A stretch of 32,285 nt of DNA from positions 1-32,285 of the forward strand of contig CAKUUY010000021.1 in the NCBI GenBank assembly GCA_934693235.1, read 5' to 3'. Source of the DNA: an uncultured Candidatus Melainabacteria bacterium (GTDB taxonomy: Bacteria > Cyanobacteriota > Vampirovibrionia > Gastranaerophilales > Gastranaerophilaceae). This document shows, in pieces, positions 22,072 to 29,471 of this stretch (position 1 is its first letter; each line of letters begins with the position of its first letter). A program made the position numbers and the translations under genes. The notes below the pieces were generated by a model. That model saw only the letters and a list, made by a program, of their open reading frames with translations. It ran no database searches and was not told where the DNA came from.

Positions 22072-22075
22072 TTTT

Positions 22076-22342
22076 TTATCTAGCTAAAACTTTTTTGATA
22101 AGAGAAACAACTTTTTCCAAAAAAGATTGTTCTTTAGGCATTTCCGGCTCTTTATCAAAAGAGAATATGTCCGGTTTTTCGTCTTTTAAGAAGATACTTT
22201 CATCCAAATATTTTCTTTGTTGTTTTTCTTGTTTTTCCCCTTGAGCCATGTAACCTAAGTTACCGCCACCACCGTCATTTTGCATAGATGCTGCCGCTTT
22301 GATAACCGGTTTTGTGCTCAAAACATTTACATCGAATGACAT
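22076..22342 (-). CDS. Small protein of unknown function
   Basis: An 88-aa protein starting MSFDVNVLSTKPVIKAAASM, with a Gly-rich NDGGGGNLGYMAQGE linker, a charged Lys/Glu region and a C-terminal amphipathic helix (FLEKVVSLIKKVLAR). AAAGGTG stands 6 nt before the ATG at 22342; the GTG at 22351 lies within this site and is rejected. The amphipathic end suggests a peripheral membrane or self-assembly role, but nothing firm. Confidence 0.65.
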   Translation of the reverse strand: MSFDVNVLSTKPVIKAAASMQNDGGGGNLGYMAQGEKQEKQQRKYLDESIFLKDEKPDIFSFDKEPEMPKEQSFLEKVVSLIKKVLAR

Positions 22343-22553
22343 CTTATTCACCTTTAACTTACGATTTTTATTTCGTAAACCCCATTTGTTTCCTTACATA
22401 TATAAAGTATTTTTCATGAAGAAATGTTACAAATTTAAGCGATTTGTTAAGAAATTTTTACAAATCAACTAATAATTTTTAAATTTCATTTTAAAAAGCC
22501 TCGAATTTCACAAAGTTTTTAAAATGCAGTTTAAAAACTATTGATTTTTAATT

Positions 22554-22769
22554 TTACTTAAAGTCCAACAGGTCTTTTGGTTCAACGTTCAAAACATCGG
22601 CAATTATTTTTAACTTTGACAGAGTAATATCCGTTTTAGCCGTTTCTACCATGGCAATTGTTGAGCGAGAAATACCATTAATCGCAAGAAAATCATCCTG
22701 CTTTATACCTTTTTGCTTTCTGATAGCTTTCAATTTTTTTGCAAATTTTTGTAAAAACTCCTTGTTCAT
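22554..22769 (-). CDS. Small XRE-family regulator, divergent from the pilin-like gene
   Basis: A 71-aa, single-domain Cro/C1 HTH: RKQKGIKQDDFLAINGISR and STIAMVETAKTDITLSKL, ending DVLNVEPKDLLDFK. It has no partner domain. The start codon has no ribosome binding site, but a minus-strand GATAAT ends 6 nt before it, so the mRNA may be leaderless. This -10 box borders the first of two TCAG-N5-YTGA sites (22779-22821), which suggests autoregulation and control of the divergent pilin-like gene. Confidence 0.85.
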   Translation of the reverse strand: MNKEFLQKFAKKLKAIRKQKGIKQDDFLAINGISRSTIAMVETAKTDITLSKLKIIADVLNVEPKDLLDFK

Positions 22770-22778
22770 TCAATTATT

Positions 22779-22821
22779 ATCAGCTATACTGACAATAATA
22801 AAAATCAGTACTATTGACATT
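22779..22821. promoter_or_regulatory. Twin operator-like sites between the XRE gene and the pilin-like gene
   Basis: ATCAGCTATACTGACAAT (22779-22796) and ATCAGTACTATTGACATT (22804-22821) agree in 13 of 18 positions, with starts 25 nt apart. Each is itself an inverted repeat: TCAG-N5-CTGA and TCAG-N5-TTGA. They lie between divergent start codons. Confidence 0.55.
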
Positions 22822-22836
22822 AAGAGGAAATAATTT

Positions 22837-23544
22837 ATGTGTTTTTATAAGTCAAGACACGCTTTTACGTTATCTGAAGTTTTAATAACTTTAGGTATAA
22901 TCGGAGTTGTTGCGGCAATTACACTTCCCACACTTGTTGCAAAATATCAAGAATTCATTTTTAGGACAAAGTGGAAAAGCGAATACTCAAAAATTGCTAA
23001 TGCATTTATTATGACAAGAAATGAGTTTGAAATCCCAGATTCCGGAGAAATGTTTTCGTCGAAAGAGGAAATGCGAGATATTTTGACAGAAATGCGTAAA
23101 AAACTTGGCATAAAACCGGAAATATACCTTTCAAACAGAACAGATGCCCTTTTTTATAAAACATTGTATGGCTCACAGCTTGGTTACGCGACATTTGGAG
23201 GGTATTTTGACTATGGAGTCAAACATTATTCAATTTGGCATACAAATGATGGAGCTACCGTATATTTTAGAGATAATGATTATTACGATATGTTTGTAAT
23301 ATACATATTTGTCGATGTAAATGGAGTTGATACCGCACCAAATATACTAGGAAAAGATATGTTTACACTTGTTTTGACACCTAAAGGCGCTTGTCCTATA
23401 GGTGGAAATTGTGGATATCGCCCACAATATTTTAGAAATAGCTGCACAAACAGTCAAGAGGTTTATGCAACATCATATACTGGAATGCACCATAACGCCC
23501 CTATGTCCGGAATTGGTTGTTCTGCTGAGATGTTGTTGAAGTAA
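22837..23544 (+). CDS. Prepilin-like protein (type IV pilin / pseudopilin N-terminus)
   Basis: A 235-aa protein with a class III signal: a short basic leader, cleavage between A9 and F10, mature start FTLSEVLITLGIIGVV with Glu at mature position 5 (E14). Alanine replaces the usual glycine at -1, which prepilin peptidase tolerates in known cases. The rest is a globular domain with a Cys-rich C-terminal end (GACPIGGNCGYRP and a terminal GCSAEM) that may form disulfides. It would be exported and may serve as a minor pilin or surface/secretion pseudopilin. AAGAGG precedes the ATG. Probably regulated by the divergent XRE protein. Confidence 0.88.
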   Translation: MCFYKSRHAFTLSEVLITLGIIGVVAAITLPTLVAKYQEFIFRTKWKSEYSKIANAFIMTRNEFEIPDSGEMFSSKEEMRDILTEMRKKLGIKPEIYLSNRTDALFYKTLYGSQLGYATFGGYFDYGVKHYSIWHTNDGATVYFRDNDYYDMFVIYIFVDVNGVDTAPNILGKDMFTLVLTPKGACPIGGNCGYRPQYFRNSCTNSQEVYATSYTGMHHNAPMSGIGCSAEMLLK

Positions 23545-23561
23545 TAATCAATTATATTGTC

Positions 23562-23676
23562 GGCATGGCGTCTTGAAATTACTTCTCGCTCGTAACTACC
23601 ATTCATATAGCTAACGCAGGTATGAATTTCATTACTCGCTCCCCGAGTTCGCACTCGTCCTTAATTTCGCAATGCC
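23562..23676. repeat. 115-bp palindromic repeat element
   Basis: Ends GGCATGGCG...GAAATTA and TAATTTCGCAATGCC are imperfect inverted repeats. Inside are perfect short stems: ATTCATA/TATGAAT (23601/23621) and ACTCG-CTCCC-CGAGT (23634-23648). The outer end GGCATTGCG resembles the GTCATTGCGA element at the right edge of the window. The frame on the minus strand across it is not considered coding. Confidence 0.55.
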
Positions 23677-23730
23677 AACCTACAGTTTATTCCCAAATAT
23701 AGTAACTATACATGAAAATATCTTAACCGA

Positions 23731-23850
23731 TAAGAACTATACACCAACGTATGAGGTATGAACAAATATTGTCACAGAGGGCTACGTGCGTAAGAACTAT
23801 ACACCAACGTATGAAGTATGGACAAATATTGCTACAGAGGGCTACGTGCG
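23731..23850. repeat. Tandem repeat, two 60-bp units
   Basis: Unit 1 (23731-23790) and unit 2 (23791-23850) begin TAAGAACTATACACCAACGT and end GAGGGCTACGTGCG; only a few bases differ. A degenerate start (AGTAACTATACATGAA) lies just before. A further, diverged copy in the same direction begins at about 32244. The whole 23545-23928 gap is repeats with no gene. Confidence 0.85.
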
Positions 23851-23883
23851 TAGCACCTTAGCGCCCTAGTAACCTAGTAACTT
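23851..23883. repeat. Dispersed CACTAAGG-type intergenic repeat, copy 4 (inverted)
   Basis: TAGCACCTTAGCGCCCTAGT followed by AACCTAGTAACTT, the reverse complement form of the repeat at 27461, directly joined to the 60-bp tandem units. Confidence 0.6.
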
Positions 23884-23928
23884 CCCTGATACAGGGGCTC
23901 TTTGCATCTGCTCCTAGCACCTACCCTA

Positions 23929-24483
23929 CTATTTTTCTCTCAAGTCTTCCGTAATAATTCCGCCCGAACCTCTATCAATTTCACGTTTTATCGGCTTGTC
24001 GTTTTCATCGTAATAAGTTTTTACTGTTCCTCGTTCAACTATCTTTTCAGTTCGTTTTTCATCTTCGTCATATTGTATGTATGTCGTAGTGTTTCCTGGG
24101 AATGAGGTTATAATTTCTGCTTTTTTCTTGCCATTATCATAGTATTCTATGTCTGTTTCATTTTTCATGGCAAGAACATTATGTTCATCATAGACAGAAT
24201 CAAACTTATAAACCATTCGTCCGTCTTCATCATAGCGATGACCGATTTCAAAGTTCAAGTTACGAGCATAGTCAAGCCACAGACGACCTTTTTTGGTGTA
24301 ACTTCTTGAAATTAATGCGCCATCGGGGCATTTTTCGTAAACCGTTTTTCCGAATTCTGTTTCTTGTTCAATAACTTGAGTTCCGTCAGGTTTTATATAA
24401 GACGGCGCCATCGGATCTTTATCCGCTTTTTTTTCAAACGGGTTTACAAAAAAATATTTTTTCTTTTCTTGATTTTTGTCCAT
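23929..24483 (-). CDS. YDE/YxxNG-repeat protein, unknown
   Basis: A 184-aa protein made of short beta-hairpin repeats around Y-D-E-D/N-G (RYDEDGRMVYKFD, EYYDNGKKKAE, QYDEDEKR and TYYDENDKP), like the toxin-repeat/RHS or MORN-variant sheets. The N-terminus is Lys-rich with no signal peptide. The ATG at 24483 is chosen because TATAAT ends 7 nt before it; an ATG at 24492 would lie within that box. Probably a cytoplasmic or anchored binding surface; no catalytic residues are seen. Confidence 0.72.
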   Translation of the reverse strand: MDKNQEKKKYFFVNPFEKKADKDPMAPSYIKPDGTQVIEQETEFGKTVYEKCPDGALISRSYTKKGRLWLDYARNLNFEIGHRYDEDGRMVYKFDSVYDEHNVLAMKNETDIEYYDNGKKKAEIITSFPGNTTTYIQYDEDEKRTEKIVERGTVKTYYDENDKPIKREIDRGSGGIITEDLREK

Positions 24484-24490
24484 AATACTC

Positions 24491-24558
24491 ATTATATTAC
24501 GGCAAAAATGTTTTATACTTTAATCTAATCATACATTTAGAGGAAATTGTGCTATAAT
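24491..24558. promoter_or_regulatory. Divergent -10 boxes for two leaderless genes
   Basis: A minus-strand TATAAT (24491-24496) lies 7 nt before the ATG at 24483, and a plus-strand TGC-TATAAT (24553-24558) lies 6 nt before the ATG at 24565. The -35 boxes are weak; the plus box has an extended -10. Confidence 0.55.
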
Positions 24559-24564
24559 TTCGTT

Positions 24565-25452
24565 ATGAAGAAATTAATTTTATTGTGTTTAATATTTCCA
24601 TGCTTATGTGTTTCCGCAAACGAAGTAACAGAAGATTACTTCGACATTGCTGCAGATTATGCGACTTACGGGAAATATTCTGATGCAATGATTTATGTTG
24701 ACAAAATTCTCCAAATTGAACCGAATAACGTGAATGCAAAAGATTTGAAAAACACTCTAATTAGAGTTACAAACGGAAATGCAAAATCATATTTGACGTA
24801 CAATGACAAAACTATTCAACATGCGCAACAACTAAAAATATCTGGAGACAAATCCGGTCAAATCTCAACATTAGCTAATGCAACGAGCGATTTTTGGGCA
24901 ATGTTTTTGCTTGCACAAATATATAGAGATAACGGTGATTACAAAAACGCTATAAATTATTATCAAAAAGCAATTTCTTTAAAACCAAATTATTCACAGA
25001 GCTACTTGGGATTAGCACAATGTTATTCTACTTTTGGGGATTATAAAAGTGAGATAAATTATCTTGATAAATATATTGGGCACAATCCGAATTCTGACAT
25101 TGCATACGCTCTTCGAGCAAATGCCAATATGAATTTGAATTATATTATAGAAGCACAAGATGATATTCAAAAAGCTCTTGAGATTGAAGAAAACATTTCA
25201 TACCTTTTAATTGAAGCTAAAATCCTTTATTATAAAGGGAATTATGACGTTGCCAGAGAAAAATTAAACCAGCTTTCACGCAACATTCAAACCTCAGAAG
25301 TTTATAAATTTTTAGGACTGTGTGATTATGCACAAAACAATTTACCGAGCGCGCTACTAAATATCGATAAAGCAATCATCCTCTCTGATGACGACAAAGA
25401 ATTAAATTCAACGTACAATAACATAAAAGCAACATTGGATAAACAACAATGA
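24565..25452 (+). CDS. Exported TPR-repeat protein
   Basis: A 295-aa protein with a signal peptide (MKKLILLCLIFPCLCVSA) and then about six to seven tetratricopeptide repeats, for example YGKYSDAMIYVDKILQIEPN, YKNAINYYQKAISLKPNY and LPSALLNIDKAIILSD. It is a protein-interaction scaffold in the envelope; partner unknown. The start at 24565 is 6 nt after an extended -10 box and gives a regular signal peptide; a TTG at 24547 precedes the promoter box and is rejected. The phosphoesterase gene starts 44 nt after its stop. Confidence 0.88.
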   Translation: MKKLILLCLIFPCLCVSANEVTEDYFDIAADYATYGKYSDAMIYVDKILQIEPNNVNAKDLKNTLIRVTNGNAKSYLTYNDKTIQHAQQLKISGDKSGQISTLANATSDFWAMFLLAQIYRDNGDYKNAINYYQKAISLKPNYSQSYLGLAQCYSTFGDYKSEINYLDKYIGHNPNSDIAYALRANANMNLNYIIEAQDDIQKALEIEENISYLLIEAKILYYKGNYDVAREKLNQLSRNIQTSEVYKFLGLCDYAQNNLPSALLNIDKAIILSDDDKELNSTYNNIKATLDKQQ

Positions 25453-25496
25453 CACAAAGATATAAAAAGAGAAGAGTTATAAAAAAGGAATCAACA

Positions 25497-26438
25497 ATGA
25501 CAAAGTTAAAAAACTGGTCAATATCGATTTTGCTTGCAGGGGCAATGTTATTCGGTCTTCAAAGTTATAGCAGCACTGCGACTTTAAAATTTGCACAAAT
25601 TAGTGATGCACATTTTTATACAGGGCAGAATAATACCACTTACAAAATGATTGGAGAATCCCCTGAATTACTCGACGATGCAATTGAACAGATTAACTCG
25701 ACTCCAAATGTTTCTTTTGTAATGTTTACCGGCGACCAAATAGACAAACCGTTTGAAAAAGAATTGAGAGCATTTTTACCACACACCGAAAATTTGAATG
25801 TGCCTTGGTACTTTGCTTTCGGGAACCACGACACAATGTTCGGAGGTTACTTGACTCCACGAGTATATATGGACTTGGTAAACAATTACAACAAAAATTT
25901 CAAATTCGAAAGGTCATACTATTCATTTGTTCCTCAGAAAGGCTACAAGGCGATAGTTTTGGATACAATTATTCGTGACAGACTCACGGCAAACGGACGT
26001 CTTGGGGAAGAACAACTTCAATGGCTTGACAATGAACTTGCAAATTCCAAAAAAGATACAGTGTTAATTTTTATGCACGTACCGGTTTTAGAGCCATTCA
26101 ACAGTCCTAATCACAGATTACTTGATGCTGACAAAATGCAAGAAATCCTTAATAAATATAAAAATCCTATAGCAGTTTTCCAAGGTCATTATCATGGCGC
26201 AAAAATTACTCAAAAAGGTAACATTTTGTATGTAAGTTGTCCATCAATGGTAACATACCCGAACGCTTTCAGGATGATTTCGGTAACAAATTACAAAAAC
26301 AGAGTTGTTTTTAATATTCAAAACAAAGAAACAAATCTGAAAAATGTCCAAAAACTTGCAAAATTGTTGGTTTTTGGAACTACGATTTATTCAGGAGAAG
26401 AAAAAGATCAAAATGCAACAATTACGATTGAAAAATAG
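25497..26438 (+). CDS. Exported calcineurin-like metallophosphoesterase
   Basis: A 313-aa protein with an N-terminal signal or anchor (SISILLAGAMLFGLQSYSS) and all five metallophosphoesterase blocks: FAQISDAHF (D37, H39), FVMFTGDQID, FAFGNHDTMFG, LIFMHVP and FQGHYHGAK. It hydrolyses a phosphomono- or diester with two metal ions in the envelope; the substrate is unknown. The ATG at 25497 has AAGGA at a good distance; the upstream in-frame ATG at 25449 overlaps the TPR gene stop and adds a basic stretch before the signal, so it is less likely. Probably one operon with the TPR gene. Confidence 0.9.
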   Translation: MTKLKNWSISILLAGAMLFGLQSYSSTATLKFAQISDAHFYTGQNNTTYKMIGESPELLDDAIEQINSTPNVSFVMFTGDQIDKPFEKELRAFLPHTENLNVPWYFAFGNHDTMFGGYLTPRVYMDLVNNYNKNFKFERSYYSFVPQKGYKAIVLDTIIRDRLTANGRLGEEQLQWLDNELANSKKDTVLIFMHVPVLEPFNSPNHRLLDADKMQEILNKYKNPIAVFQGHYHGAKITQKGNILYVSCPSMVTYPNAFRMISVTNYKNRVVFNIQNKETNLKNVQKLAKLLVFGTTIYSGEEKDQNATITIEK

Positions 26439-26484
26439 ATACTTTGTACTAAAAAACATTTAACGAGCGAAGCGAACGAAAATT

Positions 26485-26510
26485 CCTAGTGCCTTAGTGC
26501 CTAGTAACTT
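26485..26510. repeat. Dispersed CACTAAGG-type intergenic repeat, copy 5 (inverted)
   Basis: CCTAGTGCCTTAGTGCC then TAGTAACTT, preceded by the GAGCGAAGCGAACG motif. It is in the opposite direction to copy 6 at 27461, so the two copies flank the MBL-fold gene as inverted repeats. Confidence 0.65.
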
Positions 26511-26532
26511 CAATCATAGAGAGGATAAGAAT

Positions 26533-27456
26533 ATGAGCGAATTTAAAGTAAAATTTAGAGGGGTAAGAGGAAGTTACCCGATAGCAAATAAGGATTTTTT
26601 ACAATATGGCGGAAACACTTCTTGCGTAGAAGTTAATGTTAACGGGCACTTGATAATCCTTGATGCCGGTACAGGCTTAATCAATGTTGGCAACGAATTG
26701 TTAGGTAAATATATCGCATCCGGCCTTACACCCGGCGAAAGAGAGCCTATGAAAGCAACTGTCTTGATTTCTCATATCCATCAAGACCACTTGCAAGGAT
26801 TTACTTTCTTCAGACCACTTCACATTCCATCTTCTCAAATCAATGTTTTCGGAAACGTAAATTACAATGAAAGTCTGGCTGATGAACTTTCAGATCTTCT
26901 GTTTGGCAAATCTTTTCCTCTTGATTTAGGTGACATCGCAGGGAATTTAAACATTAAAGATATAAACGAAACCGAGGGAATTATCTTAAGACATGGAGAA
27001 CCGCCTATTATCAAACGTATTGAAAACGAAAATGATGCAAAAATTGATGGAAATGATGTTTTAATCACCTGCTATCGCTCATACGCGCATCCTCAAGAGG
27101 GAGTTTTAATTTTCAAAATCGCATACAAAGATAAAGTTCTGGTATACGCAACAGATAAAGAAAGTTACCCCGGAGGAGACAAGAAACTTGTAAAATTCGC
27201 TCGCAATTGCAACTTATTAATCCATGATGCTCAATATACAACTGAAGATTATTTGGATGTATTTTCTCCAAAACAAGGTTATGGACACTCTACATTTGAA
27301 ATGGCTGTAGAAGCAAAAAATCAAACTAATGCAGAAAAACTTGTTTTCTTCCACTTTGACCCAAATTATGATGACTACAAATTAAATTCCATTAAAGAAC
27401 AATATAAAGATGACAATATTATTCTGGCTCAAGAGGGACTGGAGATTGAGTTGTAG
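26533..27456 (+). CDS. MBL-fold metal-dependent hydrolase
   Basis: A 307-aa metallo-beta-lactamase-fold protein: FRGVRGSYP at the start, GGNTSCVEV, LDAGTG, metal motif HIHQDH (H81, H83, D85, H86), a late LLIHDAQYT and a GHSTFE (distal His) motif. The GVRGS...GGNTSC opening is typical of a bacterial subgroup related to class II cyclic phosphodiesterases and of the ribonuclease Z-like branch. Substrate not determined. Ribosome binding site GAGAGGATAA precedes the ATG at 26533. It is flanked on both sides by inverted copies of the dispersed repeat. Confidence 0.9.
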   Translation: MSEFKVKFRGVRGSYPIANKDFLQYGGNTSCVEVNVNGHLIILDAGTGLINVGNELLGKYIASGLTPGEREPMKATVLISHIHQDHLQGFTFFRPLHIPSSQINVFGNVNYNESLADELSDLLFGKSFPLDLGDIAGNLNIKDINETEGIILRHGEPPIIKRIENENDAKIDGNDVLITCYRSYAHPQEGVLIFKIAYKDKVLVYATDKESYPGGDKKLVKFARNCNLLIHDAQYTTEDYLDVFSPKQGYGHSTFEMAVEAKNQTNAEKLVFFHFDPNYDDYKLNSIKEQYKDDNIILAQEGLEIEL

Positions 27457-27460
27457 AAAA

Positions 27461-27484
27461 AAGTTACTAGGGCACTAAGGCACC
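27461..27484. repeat. Dispersed CACTAAGG-type intergenic repeat, copy 6
   Basis: AAGTTACTAGGGCACTAAGG then CACC, 5 nt after the MBL stop. This is the cleanest form of the repeat. Confidence 0.65.
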
Positions 27485-27512
27485 ACTAACTATTCACTTA
27501 CACCTAAATACA

Positions 27513-28079
27513 ATGAAAGCAAAATACGTAATCCTAATACCACTAATAGCCTTGACATTACTCACTTGCGGATACAAAAAACCGGACGTGTACGTGATTG
27601 ATGCAACAAAAAACGCTTTTTTGCATAATAATATGGGGCTTAGATATATGGAAGAACGTTGTTATTACGCAGCAATACAAGAGTTTAAAATTGCAATCAG
27701 TTTAAACCCAAATTCTCAAGCCACTTCCGTTTATTACAAAAATATCGGCGATGCCTATATGGCAATCGGTTACCCTGATATGGCAAAACAACCTTATGAA
27801 GATGCCATTCGACAATACAGCTTGAACCTGCAATATTATCAAAATCTTGCAAAGTGTTACAAAAGTTTGGGACTGATAAATTCTAAAATTGCAGAATACA
27901 GCAAAGGCGGAAATGCTCTAAATAAAGTTATGTTAGGAATTTTGTATATAGAAAACGGAAATACAAAACATGGAATTACGGTACTGGATGAATTTACGGC
28001 TGCAGAACCTGATTTATTGATTACACCTGCTGTTAAACAGTACGTAAAAGATAATGTTGAAAAAATGAACAAGTTTTAA
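27513..28079 (+). CDS. TPR-containing lipoprotein
   Basis: A 188-aa protein with a lipoprotein signal (LIPLIALTLLTCG, lipidated Cys at about 20) followed by TPR units: AIQEFKIAISLNPNSQ, AYMAIGYPDMAKQPYEDAI and CYKSLGLINSKIAEYSKG. Envelope-anchored scaffold of unknown partner. No Shine-Dalgarno is seen before the ATG and the promoter is not clear. Confidence 0.83.
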   Translation: MKAKYVILIPLIALTLLTCGYKKPDVYVIDATKNAFLHNNMGLRYMEERCYYAAIQEFKIAISLNPNSQATSVYYKNIGDAYMAIGYPDMAKQPYEDAIRQYSLNLQYYQNLAKCYKSLGLINSKIAEYSKGGNALNKVMLGILYIENGNTKHGITVLDEFTAAEPDLLITPAVKQYVKDNVEKMNKF

Positions 28080-28161
28080 CTAAAAAATAACACATTATCA
28101 TGTTGCTTTATCATTTTGTTTTTTATTTAATGTAAGTGATTAAATTAACAAGGTGGATAAA

Positions 28162-28959
28162 ATGAAAAAGAGTTTTTTATTATTAGCAACAATGTTTTTG
28201 GCAATAGGCAGCGCAAACGCAGTTGATTGGCGACCGATTGACACAAATATTCCAAACTTTAGTATGTATATAGACAAAGATTCTATCAACAACGTAAATT
28301 CTAACGAATGTGTCTATGCAATCAGATATCAAATTGCGGAAAAACCTGAACAAGTTGCATACTTAAAGTCTGATGCTAAAAAAAATTATATTGGAGTTAT
28401 AAATTCAGGCAATTTTGAAGAAAACAATTACAAACCTAAAGTCATTTTTTATAATGCGCACGTGTTTATGAAACCTGTTAATGGCGATTCTTTTTTGAAC
28501 TTCGCACACCATTATGCAATAAACATCCTTGCTGATAGAACTATTGCAGAAGCAAAGAAAAATGCATTCACTCCAGACAGTTTTGCAGCACCACAAATAG
28601 ATAATAATACTATTAACGTGTCTTACGAAACTAAACTGACTCCACAAAGAGTTACTAATGCTACTAATTTAAAAGAATATGTAGAAGAAACAGCAAATTT
28701 AATTAACGAAAACTGGACTCCGCCAAAATCAGGACGCAATACTCAAGCAATTTTAATTGTGCAAATCGGTACTGATGGAAGTTTATTGGACTATAAATTT
28801 GCAAAACCATCCGGAGATGCAACAATGGATCACTCCATTATCGCTGCGGTTGAAAAAACTGTCCCTTATGCAGGTTATGCAAAACTCGTTGATAATACAG
28901 ACAGTTTAAATTTCCAATTTGTATTTGACTACAAGTGGTTCCAAAAATCAGTTAAATAA
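28162..28959 (+). CDS. Exported protein with a TonB-C-like C-terminal domain
   Basis: A 265-aa protein with a signal peptide (MKKSFLLLATMFLAIGSANA), an N-terminal domain typical of surface proteins starting DWRPIDTNIPNFSMYIDKDS, and a C-terminal region NWTPPKSGRNTQAILIVQIG then DGSLLDYKFAKPSGDATMDH and SIIAAVEKTVPYAGY. The last part matches the TonB C-terminal pattern (P...aivrf.I..dG.l.....kpSG...lD.a...Av....Pf). As no TonB box partner or ExbBD is here, it is probably a stand-alone TonB-C periplasmic protein. AAGGTGG stands 5 nt before the ATG at 28162. Confidence 0.82.
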   Translation: MKKSFLLLATMFLAIGSANAVDWRPIDTNIPNFSMYIDKDSINNVNSNECVYAIRYQIAEKPEQVAYLKSDAKKNYIGVINSGNFEENNYKPKVIFYNAHVFMKPVNGDSFLNFAHHYAINILADRTIAEAKKNAFTPDSFAAPQIDNNTINVSYETKLTPQRVTNATNLKEYVEETANLINENWTPPKSGRNTQAILIVQIGTDGSLLDYKFAKPSGDATMDHSIIAAVEKTVPYAGYAKLVDNTDSLNFQFVFDYKWFQKSVK

Positions 28960-29036
28960 CGCGGTTAAGTTGCCGGATATTTGAATATTTATCATGGTTA
29001 GCATTCTTACATTTGTCATAAAATTTAACATGCTCC

Positions 29037-29064
29037 TTGATTTTTATAATTTTTAATATATTAT
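29037..29064 (+). promoter_or_regulatory. rpmB promoter
   Basis: TTGATT, 16-nt spacer, TATTAT; the start lies about 30 nt before the AAAAGGA site of rpmB. Confidence 0.6.
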
Positions 29065-29103
29065 TAAAATACACAGAAACTAGCTAGAAAAGGAAAATTA
29101 ATT

Positions 29104-29295
29104 ATGTCAAAAAAATGTGATGTATGCGGAAAAGCTCCGATTAAAGCAGCTAAATTAACATTCTCTCATAAACAAATCGTTCATACACAAGAACCAAACT
29201 TACAATCAGTTAAGGTTTGTGTAAACGGAACAACTAAGAGAATTAAAGTTTGCACTTCATGCTTAAGAGCAGGTAAAGTACAAAAAGCTGTTTAG
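29104..29295 (+). CDS. rpmB: 50S ribosomal protein L28 (zinc-ribbon type)
   Basis: A 63-aa L28 with C5xxC8 at the start (KKCDVCGKAP) and C50xxC53 at the end (VCTSCLRAG), the four-cysteine, zinc-binding form. Core motifs SHKQIVHTQEPNLQSVKV and RIKVCTSCLRAG agree with the family. Monocistronic, with promoter and terminator of its own. Confidence 0.95.
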   Translation: MSKKCDVCGKAPIKAAKLTFSHKQIVHTQEPNLQSVKVCVNGTTKRIKVCTSCLRAGKVQKAV

Positions 29296-29320
29296 TATCA
29301 GTTGATACAAGCAAAAGTAT

Positions 29321-29351
29321 AAAAGAACCATCTAAAGATGGTTCTTTTTTT
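29321..29351 (+). terminator. rpmB intrinsic terminator
   Basis: AAAAGAACCATC-TAAA-GATGGTTCTTTT with a following T-run: a 12-bp perfect stem, 25 nt after the rpmB stop. Confidence 0.92.
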
Positions 29352-29471
29352 GTCTCAACTAATTTAATTAAAAATATTACGAAATATTAACAAATCCTCA
29401 TATCATCCTAAAGTTTTCAATCTTTTATGCCGATAAAAGACATGTACTACTAAAATGGAGTTACAAAATCA

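Noticed and set aside
23463..23654. Minus-strand 63-codon frame over the pilin 3' end and the palindromic repeat
   Set aside because: Overlaps a well-supported gene, no ribosome binding site, repeat-derived sequence.
23731..23850. CRISPR array
   Set aside because: The two 60-bp units are identical along their whole length apart from point changes; there are no unique spacers and no cas genes.
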